Source: Niallia circulans NBRC 13626
Lineage (GTDB): Bacteria; Bacillota; Bacilli; Bacillales; Cytobacillaceae
Assembly: GCF_001591585.1 (NCBI RefSeq)
Contig: NZ_BCVE01000001.1
Location: forward strand, 1-64,000
Length of the DNA stretch: 64,000 nt
Reading direction: 5' to 3'
Each line of letters opens with the position of its first letter. Within the stretch, counting starts at the first letter, position 1. Shown here one piece after another: positions 44,328-52,295 of this stretch. The position numbers and the translations under genes were made by a program. Under the pieces are notes generated by a model. It did not search any database. It saw only the letters and a program-made list of their open reading frames with translations, and was not told the DNA's origin.

Positions 44328-44603
44328 ATGCCAGAATCAGCATTTAAAGGAACTGTATTAGAAGGTCGTGAACGCAGATATACAGTGTTAAACGAACGCG
44401 ATATTCAAAAGTACTCAAGTCCTAAATGGATAAATAATATGAATCACGCAATTAATGATGTGCTAGACGATGTTCATGCCGGAAGAGTACATGATGGGAA
44501 GAAACCTTATAACTCTTATATTGTCATTAATGTAGATGAGCCATATGTAGATGAAATTATCGAAGTGATGAAAAAGCATGGACATTGGGAGGAATCAAAA
44601 TGA
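44328..44603 (+). CDS. Hypothetical phage protein
   Basis: This 91-residue protein has RRYTVLNERDIQKYSSPKWI and NSYIVINVDEPYVDEIIEVM. AGGAGG is 9 bases before ATG 44328. It overlaps the dUTPase gene by 4 bases. No family is recognised. Confidence 0.62.
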   Translation: MPESAFKGTVLEGRERRYTVLNERDIQKYSSPKWINNMNHAINDVLDDVHAGRVHDGKKPYNSYIVINVDEPYVDEIIEVMKKHGHWEESK

Positions 44604-45232
44604 ACCTACAAAAACTATTTGAAACACAAAAAGTCCTTAGAGATAGAATCGGCTATAAAGGTGAAGATCGTTTTGAAAAATTAATATTAGCATTGCAAGT
44701 AGAGATAGCTGAATGTGCGAATGAGTTTCGTGGCTTTAAATTTTGGAGTAAGAACCAAAAATCAAATTTAATTGATGTTGTATTAAAAAGTGAATACAGA
44801 AAAAAGCATAACGTAATTGAAGGTTTTACAAAGTCTGGTACACGTCGATTAATTCTTGATGACATAGAAATACCTTTTACAAAGATAGATGAATTTTACG
44901 AGATAAAAAATCCACTCCTTGAAGAATATGTGGATGCACTTCATTTTCTTTTAGAAATCGGATTGGAACTTAAGTATACAAATTTATCATTAGCTTCATA
45001 CGAGACACCTAGCATTGAGTATCAGTTCAATGAGGTAATCACGGCTTGTTGCAAAGTTAGGGAATCAGTGGAATCGGATTGGCAGGAAGAAGAAAAACAA
45101 GACGAGTTTGATAATCTTTGCATGGGATTTATCGGATTAGGCAGAATGCTCGGCTTCACATGGGAAGAGATAGAGACGGCTTATTTTGAGAAAAACAAGA
45201 TAAACCATATAAGACAAGATACAGGATATTGA
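44600..45232 (+). CDS. Dimeric all-alpha dUTP diphosphatase
   Basis: This 210-residue protein has the all-alpha NTP pyrophosphohydrolase metal motifs ALQVEIAECANEFRGFKFW and EEYVDALHFLLEIG (ExxE then ExxD), interrupted by an insert of about 55 residues, and FNEVITACCKV plus a final CMGFIGLGRMLGFTWEEIE. It hydrolyses dUTP to keep uracil out of phage DNA. The insert length is larger than in a minimal member. Confidence 0.87.
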   Translation: MNLQKLFETQKVLRDRIGYKGEDRFEKLILALQVEIAECANEFRGFKFWSKNQKSNLIDVVLKSEYRKKHNVIEGFTKSGTRRLILDDIEIPFTKIDEFYEIKNPLLEEYVDALHFLLEIGLELKYTNLSLASYETPSIEYQFNEVITACCKVRESVESDWQEEEKQDEFDNLCMGFIGLGRMLGFTWEEIETAYFEKNKINHIRQDTGY

Positions 45233-45242
45233 GGTGTGATAA

Positions 45243-45485
45243 ATGGCTGATAAATTAAGATATTACAAAGTTGTAGAAACAGATGGAATGTCAGCAGATG
45301 AGCTTCAAAAAACATTGAATAAAGCGACAGACGGTTTTCCAGAAATGCAAATAGATCATGTAATTGGAACTAAGATCATATTAGGTTATGATTCTATGCT
45401 AAATGAAAAAGGAAGAGCAGAAGCGAGATTATTAAACAAACTAAATGCTGCCACAAGAAGTGCAGCGGGCAAACTAGGTGTTTGA
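45243..45485 (+). CDS. Hypothetical phage protein
   Basis: This 80-residue protein (LQKTLNKATDGFPEMQIDHV) ends RLLNKLNAATRSAAGKLGV. GAGGTG precedes the ATG. The function is unknown. Confidence 0.6.
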   Translation: MADKLRYYKVVETDGMSADELQKTLNKATDGFPEMQIDHVIGTKIILGYDSMLNEKGRAEARLLNKLNAATRSAAGKLGV

Positions 45486-45487
45486 CC

Positions 45488-45685
45488 ATGGAAAGACAAG
45501 ACATGATATCAACTCTAGAACACATAACTCACTACTCATACGAATACTTACAAAGCTTAAAACCAATAGAATTAACGAAACTATATAACGAAAAGGCTGG
45601 TGTAAATGAGAAACAAGTACGGAAACAAAAAGGTCGTAGTAGACAACGTAAAGTTCGACTCAATAGCCGAAGCAAAGTATTATGA
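45488..45685 (+). CDS. Hypothetical small phage protein with basic tail
   Basis: This 65-residue protein has a Tyr-containing helix (TLEHITHYSYEYLQSLKPIE) and a highly basic end (RKQKGRSRQRKVRLNSRSKV). It overlaps the DUF1064 gene by 80 bases, so the basic tail may simply reflect that shared DNA. Confidence 0.5.
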   Translation: MERQDMISTLEHITHYSYEYLQSLKPIELTKLYNEKAGVNEKQVRKQKGRSRQRKVRLNSRSKVL

Positions 45686-46010
45686 ACAATTAAAATGGCT
45701 GCTGCAGGCTAAACAAATTAAGTCATTCAAATGTCAGCCTAAATTCTTGTTGCAGGAAGCATTCAAAAAGAATGGAGAAACTTTTCGAAAGATTGAATAT
45801 ATAGCAGACTTTGAGATTCATAATCTAGATGGATCCATTGAAATAGTGGATGTAAAAGGAGCAGAGACGAAAGAATTCCTCATCAAGAAAAAGCTATTTT
45901 TAAAGAAGTATGATTATCCATTAAAAATCGTCACTCTAGATAAAACACTGGGATGGATCGAGTTAGATAAGCTAAAAAAACTAAAATCTGGGAGAGTGAA
46001 GAAGTTATGA
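45606..46010 (+). CDS. DUF1064 family protein (nuclease-like)
   Basis: MRNKYGNKKVVVDNVKFDSI and AEAKYYEQLKWLL begin the DUF1064 pattern; DFEIHNLDGSIEIVDVKGAE gives the D...D-x-K (PD-(D/E)xK-like) catalytic core. The family is thought to be an endonuclease in phages, perhaps for Holliday junctions or packaging. At 134 residues it is typical. Confidence 0.85.
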   Translation: MRNKYGNKKVVVDNVKFDSIAEAKYYEQLKWLLQAKQIKSFKCQPKFLLQEAFKKNGETFRKIEYIADFEIHNLDGSIEIVDVKGAETKEFLIKKKLFLKKYDYPLKIVTLDKTLGWIELDKLKKLKSGRVKKL

Positions 46011-46135
46011 TGCATGTTATCTCGTTTGGTGTTGGAGCTTTAGTTGGAGCAGTTATAGTGGCAATGTGTACTGTTAAACCTTACGAAAAAGGATATGAGG
46101 ATGGATTGAATAATTTGTACGGTGAGAAATACTAA
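46007..46135 (+). CDS. Small membrane protein
   Basis: This 42-residue protein has one helix (VISFGVGALVGAVIVAMCTV) and a soluble tail. ATGA and TAATG overlaps on both sides support translation. The function is unknown. Confidence 0.55.
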   Translation: MMHVISFGVGALVGAVIVAMCTVKPYEKGYEDGLNNLYGEKY

Positions 46136-46623
46136 TGCAACAGCCTATTCAAGAAGAAATTTTGTCGCCAGAAGCATTAAAGGCAGCTATTAAAAATGAG
46201 CTGCCTAAGGGGGCAAGCTTAGCAATTGCAACTCATAATGATTTATTGAAATCAATCAATGCTATGGAGGAGAATCTTGATTCCCTTTCTCCGTTTCAAA
46301 TAGCAAAGCTAGAGCATTATTACAATCGAGCAGAAAGAGAAGCATGGAAGATCGCTGGATACTATAAGAGCCAATATCAATTTTATTTTGGAAGAGCTGC
46401 AACTGAACGTGGACAGAGTTATGTATATGAGCGGGAGACAAATAAAAGAGCCATCAATGATTCTAACTATGCCAGTCGGATTGTAGAAGGAGTCAATTTA
46501 GAAAAGTCAGGTATCTATGAAGGGTACTTTGTTACTTGGAGAGGAATCGCTTTAAGTTACCAAGGCATGCAGAATACACTGAAAGATATGTTGAAGGCTA
46601 TAATGTCAGAAGGTGGCGCTTGA
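46135..46623 (+). CDS. Hypothetical phage protein
   Basis: This 162-residue helical protein (LSPEALKAAIKNELPKGASL; AREAWKIAGYYKSQYQFYFG-like stretch) has no domain that I recognise. Many phages carry a protein of this length just before the late regulator. Confidence 0.62.
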   Translation: MQQPIQEEILSPEALKAAIKNELPKGASLAIATHNDLLKSINAMEENLDSLSPFQIAKLEHYYNRAEREAWKIAGYYKSQYQFYFGRAATERGQSYVYERETNKRAINDSNYASRIVEGVNLEKSGIYEGYFVTWRGIALSYQGMQNTLKDMLKAIMSEGGA

Positions 46624-46625
46624 TT

Positions 46626-47048
46626 ATGTCTAATAGGCAATTAAAGAAGATGTTCGGCAACGAAATTATATACGCTGTATTAAATTATCCTTGGGAAAAG
46701 ATAGGAGAGAATTATTGCTCTTATGAATGCAAAAGAATCGAAACAGAAAATTACTCATTTAGAATAAAATATCAAAAATGGAATCTAACTAAAAGAGAAG
46801 TTAAAATTTATGTTAACAGTAAATTAGAGGTTATAAGTTTCAACTTATTCAACAAAGTGTATTGGGTACTACTTAAAAATGAACGAAGAATAAAAAATGG
46901 AATCAAAAATAAAAAGAACGATTTTTGGATATCAGCTATTAAAGAATTAAATAGACATCATGCTGAAAAAGAAATAGCAAAAATCCAACAAACTATAGAC
47001 AATCTAACAAAAATAGAAAAAGAGTTTTTTAAAAGATTGGAAAAATAA
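46626..47048 (+). CDS. Hypothetical phage protein with C-terminal coiled coil
   Basis: This 140-residue basic protein (MSNRQLKKMFGNEIIYAVLN) ends with a helix KEIAKIQQTIDNLTKIEKEF. ATG 46626 is preferred over upstream starts that overlap the preceding gene. The function is unknown. Confidence 0.58.
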   Translation: MSNRQLKKMFGNEIIYAVLNYPWEKIGENYCSYECKRIETENYSFRIKYQKWNLTKREVKIYVNSKLEVISFNLFNKVYWVLLKNERRIKNGIKNKKNDFWISAIKELNRHHAEKEIAKIQQTIDNLTKIEKEFFKRLEK

Positions 47049-47050
47049 AT

Positions 47051-47059
47051 ATGGTATAA
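47051..47059 (+). promoter_or_regulatory. Extended -10 promoter before the ArpU-like block
   Basis: TGG-TATAAT forms a perfect extended -10, about 40 bases before the ATG at 47101, with no clear -35. It could drive the small basic protein and the ArpU-like gene separately from the early operon. Confidence 0.5.
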
Positions 47060-47100
47060 TAGATATATAGAAACCTTGTTAACGAACGGAGGTTAATCAG

Positions 47101-47361
47101 ATGGAATTAAATGAAATACGAATAGAGCAATTAAAGTTATTAGGACAAAAGTTGGCGGATGCTTTTAAAAGAGCAAAAGAAAGTTTTTTAGCTGCATGGG
47201 GTATCTTGCTCAAAAAAATAAAAACAATCCCTAGAATAGTAGAAAAAAGACAAGATAATCGTTTTAATCCTCCAATTCAACAGACAAGAACAAATTATAA
47301 AATGCAGCATCAAGTAATTGAAAATAAACCTCGATATATGATGAGAAAGATAATCTATTAA
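47101..47361 (+). CDS. Hypothetical basic phage protein
   Basis: This 86-residue protein begins with a helix (LRIEQLKLLGQKLADAF-type) and ends basic (RYMMRKIIY). CGGAGG precedes the ATG by 9 bases. No family is recognised. Confidence 0.57.
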   Translation: MELNEIRIEQLKLLGQKLADAFKRAKESFLAAWGILLKKIKTIPRIVEKRQDNRFNPPIQQTRTNYKMQHQVIENKPRYMMRKIIY

Positions 47362-47372
47362 TTAGTAACAAA

Positions 47373-47386
47373 AACTTGAACAATAG
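47373..47386. promoter_or_regulatory. Operator copy before the ArpU-like gene
   Basis: AACTTGAACAATAG, identical over 14 bases to the copies at 41153 and 47857. Here it is followed by TGAA and not TTCAA, so only half the palindrome is kept. Confidence 0.55.
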
Positions 47387-47414
47387 TGAAAGTTATATAG
47401 AAAAGAGGGAAAGC

Positions 47415-47870
47415 ATGACAGCGGGATTGATAGAACAAATAGGCCCATTAAACACATTGAAATTTTACCAAGATGTATGTAACCAAGTAGAATTTTATGA
47501 GGAATTGGTGGAAAGTATAGAAAATGAATGGAAAATACAATATAAACTTTTAAGCAGCAACCCTACTCCTAATAGAAATGGTGGATTAGTGCCTGTTCCA
47601 ATGGATATTGTAGCAGGAAGAATGGATAAAATAAGCGATAATTATGACCATATGAAGCAAACGTTAGAATTTAGTAAGAAAATGAAAGAGAAAGCGGAAC
47701 AGATACTATCAACGTTTGATGGAATAAAACACAAGATCATTTATTGCTATTATGTACAGGGAATGACACTGAAAGAAATAGCAGCAGAAACAGGATATAG
47801 TTACGATTACATCAAAAAGCTTAAATCGCAAATTGGCAGGGAATTAGACGGGGAAAAACTTGAACAATAG
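47415..47870 (+). CDS. ArpU/sigma-like phage late transcription regulator
   Basis: This 151-residue protein has a long helical front and a sigma-70 region 4-like HTH at its end (IIYCYYVQGMTLKEIAAETG, YSYDYIKKLKSQIG). ArpU-type proteins sit just before terminase genes and control late transcription. GAGGGA precedes ATG 47415, the start I use in place of TTG 47376. Its stop codon lies in an operator copy. Confidence 0.8.
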   Translation: MTAGLIEQIGPLNTLKFYQDVCNQVEFYEELVESIENEWKIQYKLLSSNPTPNRNGGLVPVPMDIVAGRMDKISDNYDHMKQTLEFSKKMKEKAEQILSTFDGIKHKIIYCYYVQGMTLKEIAAETGYSYDYIKKLKSQIGRELDGEKLEQ

Positions 47871-47922
47871 GTCACATTTTGTACACTGACACCTTGAAAA
47901 ATGTGTGATATATTAATAGTAT
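47857..47922 (+). promoter_or_regulatory. Putative late promoter with operator copy upstream
   Basis: AACTTGAACAATAG (47857-47870) includes the ArpU-like stop codon. About 23 bases later come TTGAAA (47894-47899), a 17-base spacer and TAGTAT (47917-47922). A short ACATTTT / AAAATGT inverted repeat overlaps this promoter. Late-gene control by the neighbouring regulator is a reasonable guess. Confidence 0.5.
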
Positions 47923-48025
47923 CAAATAATAATAAATTATTACCTACTTTATTACTATTTGGTCTTTCTCCTTTATTTGATTCTATTTTTCTAATTCCTT
48001 TCCAATATGTTCTTACCTTCTTTCT

Positions 48026-48066
48026 AAAGGCGCATTGATGTAAAAGTCGAGCGCCTTTTATTTTTC
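48026..48066 (+). terminator. Terminator in the late leader
   Basis: AAAGGCGC pairs with GCGCCTTT across 17 bases, and TTTTATTTTT follows. It would stop read-through from the early or ArpU block unless antiterminated. Confidence 0.78.
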
Positions 48067-48114
48067 GGTTTGCCTATTTTGCGGTATCTGCATGACACAT
48101 TAAGGAGATATGAT

Positions 48115-48282
48115 ATGAAATTAACAATACAAATCAAATATCATTGGTATATGCATAAGATAAAGTCGTTTATATTTGGTAAATATTCTACTAACGCACA
48201 TCCTCATTTAGGAAAAGCTGTAGCATTAAGTATTATCAAAGGAATGAACGATTACGATAAAAAAATAAGGAGACACTCCTAA
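48115..48282 (+). CDS. Hypothetical small phage protein before the late leader
   Basis: This 55-residue basic protein (MKLTIQIKYHWYMHKIKSFI) starts at ATG 48115, with AAGGAGA 6 bases before. It ends 4 bases before the tRNA-like element. The function is unknown. Confidence 0.57.
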   Translation: MKLTIQIKYHWYMHKIKSFIFGKYSTNAHPHLGKAVALSIIKGMNDYDKKIRRHS

Positions 48283-48286
48283 ACGT

Positions 48287-48359
48287 ATGGGCGCATGTTC
48301 CAAAGTGGCGAGTTGGTCACCAAAACCGACTGTGATAGGTTCGATTCCTATCGCCTATG
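48287..48359 (+). ncRNA. tRNA-like element (degenerate tRNA-Trp type, CCA in anticodon position)
   Basis: The 73-base element has a 7-bp acceptor helix (ATGGGCG / CGCCTAT, one G-T), a 5-bp anticodon helix (TTGGT / ACCGA) with loop CACCAAA, and a perfect T arm (ATAGG-TTCGATT-CCTAT). The distance between acceptor and T arm is the standard 41 bases. But the D-arm does not pair, base 8 is C not U, and base 33 is A not U, which normal tRNAs forbid. No CCA is encoded. It resembles tRNA-Trp most. It is probably a tRNA mimic or decayed tRNA, not a working decoder. Confidence 0.5.
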
Positions 48360-48589
48360 TTGACAAGTAAATAAGTAATAAGCGTAATGAAGCTCTATTC
48401 ATTATTTAAAACATATAACTAATATATGTTTGGCTATACGTCACGCACAGAAGAGAGTTAAGTAGGGAAGATTCACATGATATTGGGCGAATGCTTATAG
48501 TTGCATGGGGTGAATCAGATATAAGAGTGGTTGCTTATATCAGTTTCAATATATTGTGTGTAAGATTGTGTATGAAGTATATGGTTGTT
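48360..48589 (+). other. Structured non-coding region upstream of terS
   Basis: No credible reading frame covers these 230 bases. Hairpins include TAATGA / TCATTA near 48384-48404, CATAT / ATATG near 48411-48428, and a larger one: GATTCAC (48470-48476) with GTGAATC (48510-48516), enclosing ATGC / GCAT (48491-48506). A strong terminator follows at 48590. The region could be a phage ncRNA or contain the packaging (pac or cos) site. Confidence 0.5.
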
Positions 48590-48617
48590 GACACTCTATT
48601 ACAAGAGTGTCTTTTTT
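48590..48617 (+). terminator. Intrinsic terminator just before terS
   Basis: GACACTC pairs with GAGTGTC (8-base loop) and TTTTTT follows. It ends any RNA coming through the tRNA-like region and implies that late transcription is antiterminated or starts nearby. Confidence 0.85.
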
Positions 48618-48655
48618 GTTATTTGTAAATAATGGAGGTGGCAGGTGAATGTAAA

Positions 48656-49576
48656 ATGAATTGGGAAGAAATCAGAAATGAGTATGAAAAAACAAATATT
48701 ACATTGAAGGCACTAGCCGAAAAACACGATATCAAACTCGGTACATTAAAGAGTAGAAAAAGCAGAGAAGGTTGGTCAAGAGGTGCTCCTAAAAAAGATT
48801 CAACCGAACTTAAAAAGGATGCAACCCAAAAACAAAAGGTTGCAACCAATAAGACAAGAGATGCAACTACTTCAGTTCAGGAATATGCTCCAGAATTATC
48901 ACTTGATGATTTCTCAGAAGAGAGCGGATTAACTGATAAACAAAGCATGTTTTGTCTTTTTTATGTGAGAACTTTTAATGCAACACAGGCAGCAATCAAT
49001 GCAGGGTATTCTCCAGCAACTGCTCATGTACAAGGTCCGCGTTTGTTAGGAAATGTTAGAGTTCGTGAGGAAATCAAACGAATTAAACAAACAATGACTG
49101 GCGAGTTATTTATAGATGCTATGGATGTACTAAATAAGTACATTAAGATAGCCTTTTCTGACATTACAGATTATCTCACTTTTGGCCAAAGAGAAGAACC
49201 AGTTATAGGTGCATTTGGTCCTGTAAAAGATGAAGATGATAGACCATTAATGCAAGAAGTTAACTTTGTAGATTTCAAGCATTCAAATGTAGTAGATGGA
49301 ACACTTATCACAGAAGTGAAACAAGGCCGTGATGGTGTTTCTATTAAGTTAGAGGATAGAAAATGGGCATTAGACAAGCTATCGAAATACTTTGATCTAT
49401 TCCCTGATGAGTTTAAGCGGAAAATCGAGGAAGAGAAGCTTAAGATTGCTCACTTCAAACTACATGGCAAAGAAGAAGAGGATGAATATGAAGATGATGG
49501 TTTTGAAGATGCTTTAAATGCAGTGACTTCGGAGGTGTGGTCAGATGGTAGCGACTCAACCGAAGAAGACAGTTAA
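48656..49576 (+). CDS. Terminase small subunit
   Basis: This 306-residue protein starts with an HTH (NITLKALAEKHDIKLGTLKS RKSREGW-type) and has a terminase_2 domain (LTDKQSMFCLFYVRTFNATQ; AAINAGYSPATAHVQGPRLL; RVREEIKRI) and an acidic tail. It recognises the phage packaging site. I chose ATG 48656; ATG 48632 and GTG 48638 are in frame but inside the GGAGGTGG site. It overlaps terL by 32 bases. Confidence 0.92.
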   Translation: MNWEEIRNEYEKTNITLKALAEKHDIKLGTLKSRKSREGWSRGAPKKDSTELKKDATQKQKVATNKTRDATTSVQEYAPELSLDDFSEESGLTDKQSMFCLFYVRTFNATQAAINAGYSPATAHVQGPRLLGNVRVREEIKRIKQTMTGELFIDAMDVLNKYIKIAFSDITDYLTFGQREEPVIGAFGPVKDEDDRPLMQEVNFVDFKHSNVVDGTLITEVKQGRDGVSIKLEDRKWALDKLSKYFDLFPDEFKRKIEEEKLKIAHFKLHGKEEEDEYEDDGFEDALNAVTSEVWSDGSDSTEEDS

Positions 49577-50891
49577 AGAGTTTTCCTTTTTAACAAGAGC
49601 ACCAAAGAAAAAGAAACCAGCACCTTTTAAATTCAAGCCTTTTTCTATAAAGCAAAAACAAGTACTTACCTGGTGGAGAAAAGATTCACCGATGAAAGAT
49701 AAAGATGGAATCATTTGTGATGGTTCTGTACGTGCCGGTAAAACGGTCGTAATGTCTTTATCTTATGTTATGTGGGCAATGGATACATTTCATGAATGTA
49801 ATTTGGGCATGTCGGGAAAAACGATAGGCTCTTTTCGTCGTAACGTGATAACTCCATTAAAAAGGATGCTAAAGGCAAGAGGATATAAAGTTAAGGACCA
49901 TAGAGCAGATAACTTCATGACTATTACTTATAAAGGTAAAACAAATTACTTTTATATTTTTGGTGGTAAAGATGAAGGCTCGCAGGATCTTATACAGGGT
50001 ATTACGCTTGCTGGGATGTTCTTTGATGAAGTAGCATTAATGCCTCAAAGCTTTGTTAACCAAGCAACTGCTCGTTGTTCTGTTGACGGTGCGAAATTTT
50101 GGTTTAACTGCAACCCAGCTGGACCATTTCATTGGTTTAAAGTTGAGTATCTAGACCAATTGAAAGAAAAGAACATGGTTCATATCCATTTCACGATGGA
50201 TGATAATCTTTCGCTTACTCCTAAAACGAAAGAGCGCTATAAGAGGATGTATAAAGGTATATTCTATCAGCGCTTTATTCTTGGTTTATGGGTGCTTGCA
50301 GAAGGTATTATTTTTGACATGTTCGATAAGGAAAAACATGTTGTTGCAACTGAAACAAGAAAATACTCCAAGTACTATGTCAGCATTGACTATGGTACTC
50401 AGAACCCGACAACTTTTGGTTTGTGGGGTCTTTGTGGTGATGTCTGGTATAAAACAAAGGAATATCATTATGATGGCCGTCAAAAGAGCAAACAAAAGAC
50501 AGACCAAGAATATCTCGAGGATTTAAAAGAGTTTGTTGCTGGTATCAGTAATTTTAGAGGGGTTATCGTGGATCCGTCTGCTGCTAGTTTTATTGCTCTA
50601 CTTAAAAAGAATGGATTTAAAGTAATTAAAGCCAAAAATGATGTATTAGACGGTATACGTAATATGGCGAGTGCTTTAAATAATTTAATGATCAAATACA
50701 ACGATTGCTGCAAGGAAACATTTCGTGAGTTTTCCTCTTATATTTGGGATGAAAAAGCAGCTGATCGTGGAGAAGATAAACCAGTTAAACAGAATGATCA
50801 CCAGATGGATGGTGACAGATATTTTGTAAATACGATTCTGTTTAATAGAAATAAACTTGGTACTATGGATAAAAAATCATTTGGTTTATAG
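49545..50891 (+). CDS. Terminase large subunit (PBSX type)
   Basis: This 448-residue motor has Walker A DGSVRAGKTVV (residues 59-69), Walker B MFFDEVAL and a C-terminal RNase H-like nuclease with VSIDYGTQNPTTFGLW, GVIVDPSAAS and NDHQMDGDRYF. It cuts and translocates DNA into the prohead. It belongs to the PBSX/SPP1-like group, usually with headful packaging. Confidence 0.95.
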   Translation: MVATQPKKTVKEFSFLTRAPKKKKPAPFKFKPFSIKQKQVLTWWRKDSPMKDKDGIICDGSVRAGKTVVMSLSYVMWAMDTFHECNLGMSGKTIGSFRRNVITPLKRMLKARGYKVKDHRADNFMTITYKGKTNYFYIFGGKDEGSQDLIQGITLAGMFFDEVALMPQSFVNQATARCSVDGAKFWFNCNPAGPFHWFKVEYLDQLKEKNMVHIHFTMDDNLSLTPKTKERYKRMYKGIFYQRFILGLWVLAEGIIFDMFDKEKHVVATETRKYSKYYVSIDYGTQNPTTFGLWGLCGDVWYKTKEYHYDGRQKSKQKTDQEYLEDLKEFVAGISNFRGVIVDPSAASFIALLKKNGFKVIKAKNDVLDGIRNMASALNNLMIKYNDCCKETFREFSSYIWDEKAADRGEDKPVKQNDHQMDGDRYFVNTILFNRNKLGTMDKKSFGL

Positions 50892-50902
50892 GAGGTGATT
50901 AC

Positions 50903-52219
50903 TTGCTGAAAATAAGAGTTAATAAAGCTGTTGGAATCACAGAAGATCTTATTACAAATATAATCGCTATGTGGGATAGTGGAAAAGAAAATGAACGTCT
51001 TTTAAAGCTAGAAAAGTATTATAAAGGCGAACACGATATTCTTGATCGTCCTGTAGATGGAGATAAGCCAAATAATAAGTTGGTAATTAACTATGCAAAG
51101 CTTATTACTGATAATGCTACGGGTTATTTTATGGGCATTCCAGTTACTTGCGAGAGTGACGAGAAAGAATTTATCAATAAAGTATTTGAAATCTTGGATG
51201 ATAATTCGGAAGAAGATATCAACTTTGAACTTGCTAAAACCATGAGTAAAGCTGGAAGAGCTTATGAACTTATTTATGCAGATGAAGAAGCTAATGTCCG
51301 ATTTAAGGAAATTGATAATAAATCAGTTATCCCTGTTTATACAGATGACATTCAAGAGAGGTTACTTTTCGCAATTAGACATTACACTAGTGAAGATATA
51401 TCAACTGGTGACAAAACGAATAAAGCAGAGGTTTATACGTCTGATGAAATCATTTATTATGAGTCAACCTCAAATAAACTAACAGAAGTCGAAAGAAAAG
51501 AACATCATTTCGGAGAAGTGCCAATTAATGAGTACATTAATAATAATGAAATGATGGGTGATTTCGAAGTAGTTCTTTCTCTAATTGACGATTACAATAA
51601 ATCTCAATCTGATAGTTCAAATGACTTTGAGTACTTTACAGATGCCTATTTAAAACTTGTTGGGATGGATGCCACAGAATGGGCTGATGTAAAAGAAATG
51701 AAGAAAAACAGGGTTATTATTGTTCCTCCAGAAGGAGATGCGGGATGGCTAATTAAAGAGGTCAATGATGCCGCAACGGAAAATTATAAAAATCGATTGC
51801 AGAATGATATTCATCGAATTAGCCAAGTGCCAGATCTTACAGATGAAAAGTTTGCTGGAAATGTATCTGGTGAGGCAATGAAATATAAGTTATGGGGCCT
51901 AGAGCAAATAGCAGCTATAAAAGAGCGTAAATTTAAAAGCCCCTTAATTAAGCGCCTTAGATTGATTACTAACTTTTTAAATAAAAAAGGCGCAAATTAT
52001 GATTACAATAAAATAAATCTTAAATTTCATCGAAATATCCCTAAGAACCTTATTGAATTAGTAGAAATGGTACAAGATTTAGGTAGTACTGTTAGTCAAA
52101 AGACAAAACTTGGTCTGTTGCCATTTATTGATGATGTGGATGCGGAGATTAATCGTATTCAAGAAGATGGAAAGCGTACAATAGGAGAAATTTACGAGGG
52201 TGCAACTAAAATTATTTAA
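50903..52219 (+). CDS. Portal protein, SPP1 gp6-like
   Basis: This 438-residue protein starts at TTG 50903 after AGGAGGTGA. Family stretches include RLLKLEKYYKGEHDIL, NKLVINYAKLITDNATGYFM, EVVLSLIDDYNKSQSDSSND and SQVPDLTDEKFAGNVSGEAM. The dodecamer forms the DNA channel at one vertex. A terminator overlaps its stop. Confidence 0.94.
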   Translation: MLKIRVNKAVGITEDLITNIIAMWDSGKENERLLKLEKYYKGEHDILDRPVDGDKPNNKLVINYAKLITDNATGYFMGIPVTCESDEKEFINKVFEILDDNSEEDINFELAKTMSKAGRAYELIYADEEANVRFKEIDNKSVIPVYTDDIQERLLFAIRHYTSEDISTGDKTNKAEVYTSDEIIYYESTSNKLTEVERKEHHFGEVPINEYINNNEMMGDFEVVLSLIDDYNKSQSDSSNDFEYFTDAYLKLVGMDATEWADVKEMKKNRVIIVPPEGDAGWLIKEVNDAATENYKNRLQNDIHRISQVPDLTDEKFAGNVSGEAMKYKLWGLEQIAAIKERKFKSPLIKRLRLITNFLNKKGANYDYNKINLKFHRNIPKNLIELVEMVQDLGSTVSQKTKLGLLPFIDDVDAEINRIQEDGKRTIGEIYEGATKII

Positions 52220-52243
52220 CACTTCAATAAGAAGTGTTTTTTT
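52218..52243 (+). terminator. Internal terminator between portal and scaffold genes
   Basis: AACACTTC pairs with GAAGTGTT (5-base loop) followed by TTTTT. A second perfect hairpin (CTTACAG / CTGTAAG, 52254-52274) lies before the scaffold ribosome site. Partial termination may tune gene dosage. Confidence 0.75.
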
Positions 52244-52295
52244 ATTTCTGCAACTTACAGGCGCGAACTGTAAGGGGCATTAGGAGGATATAAAA

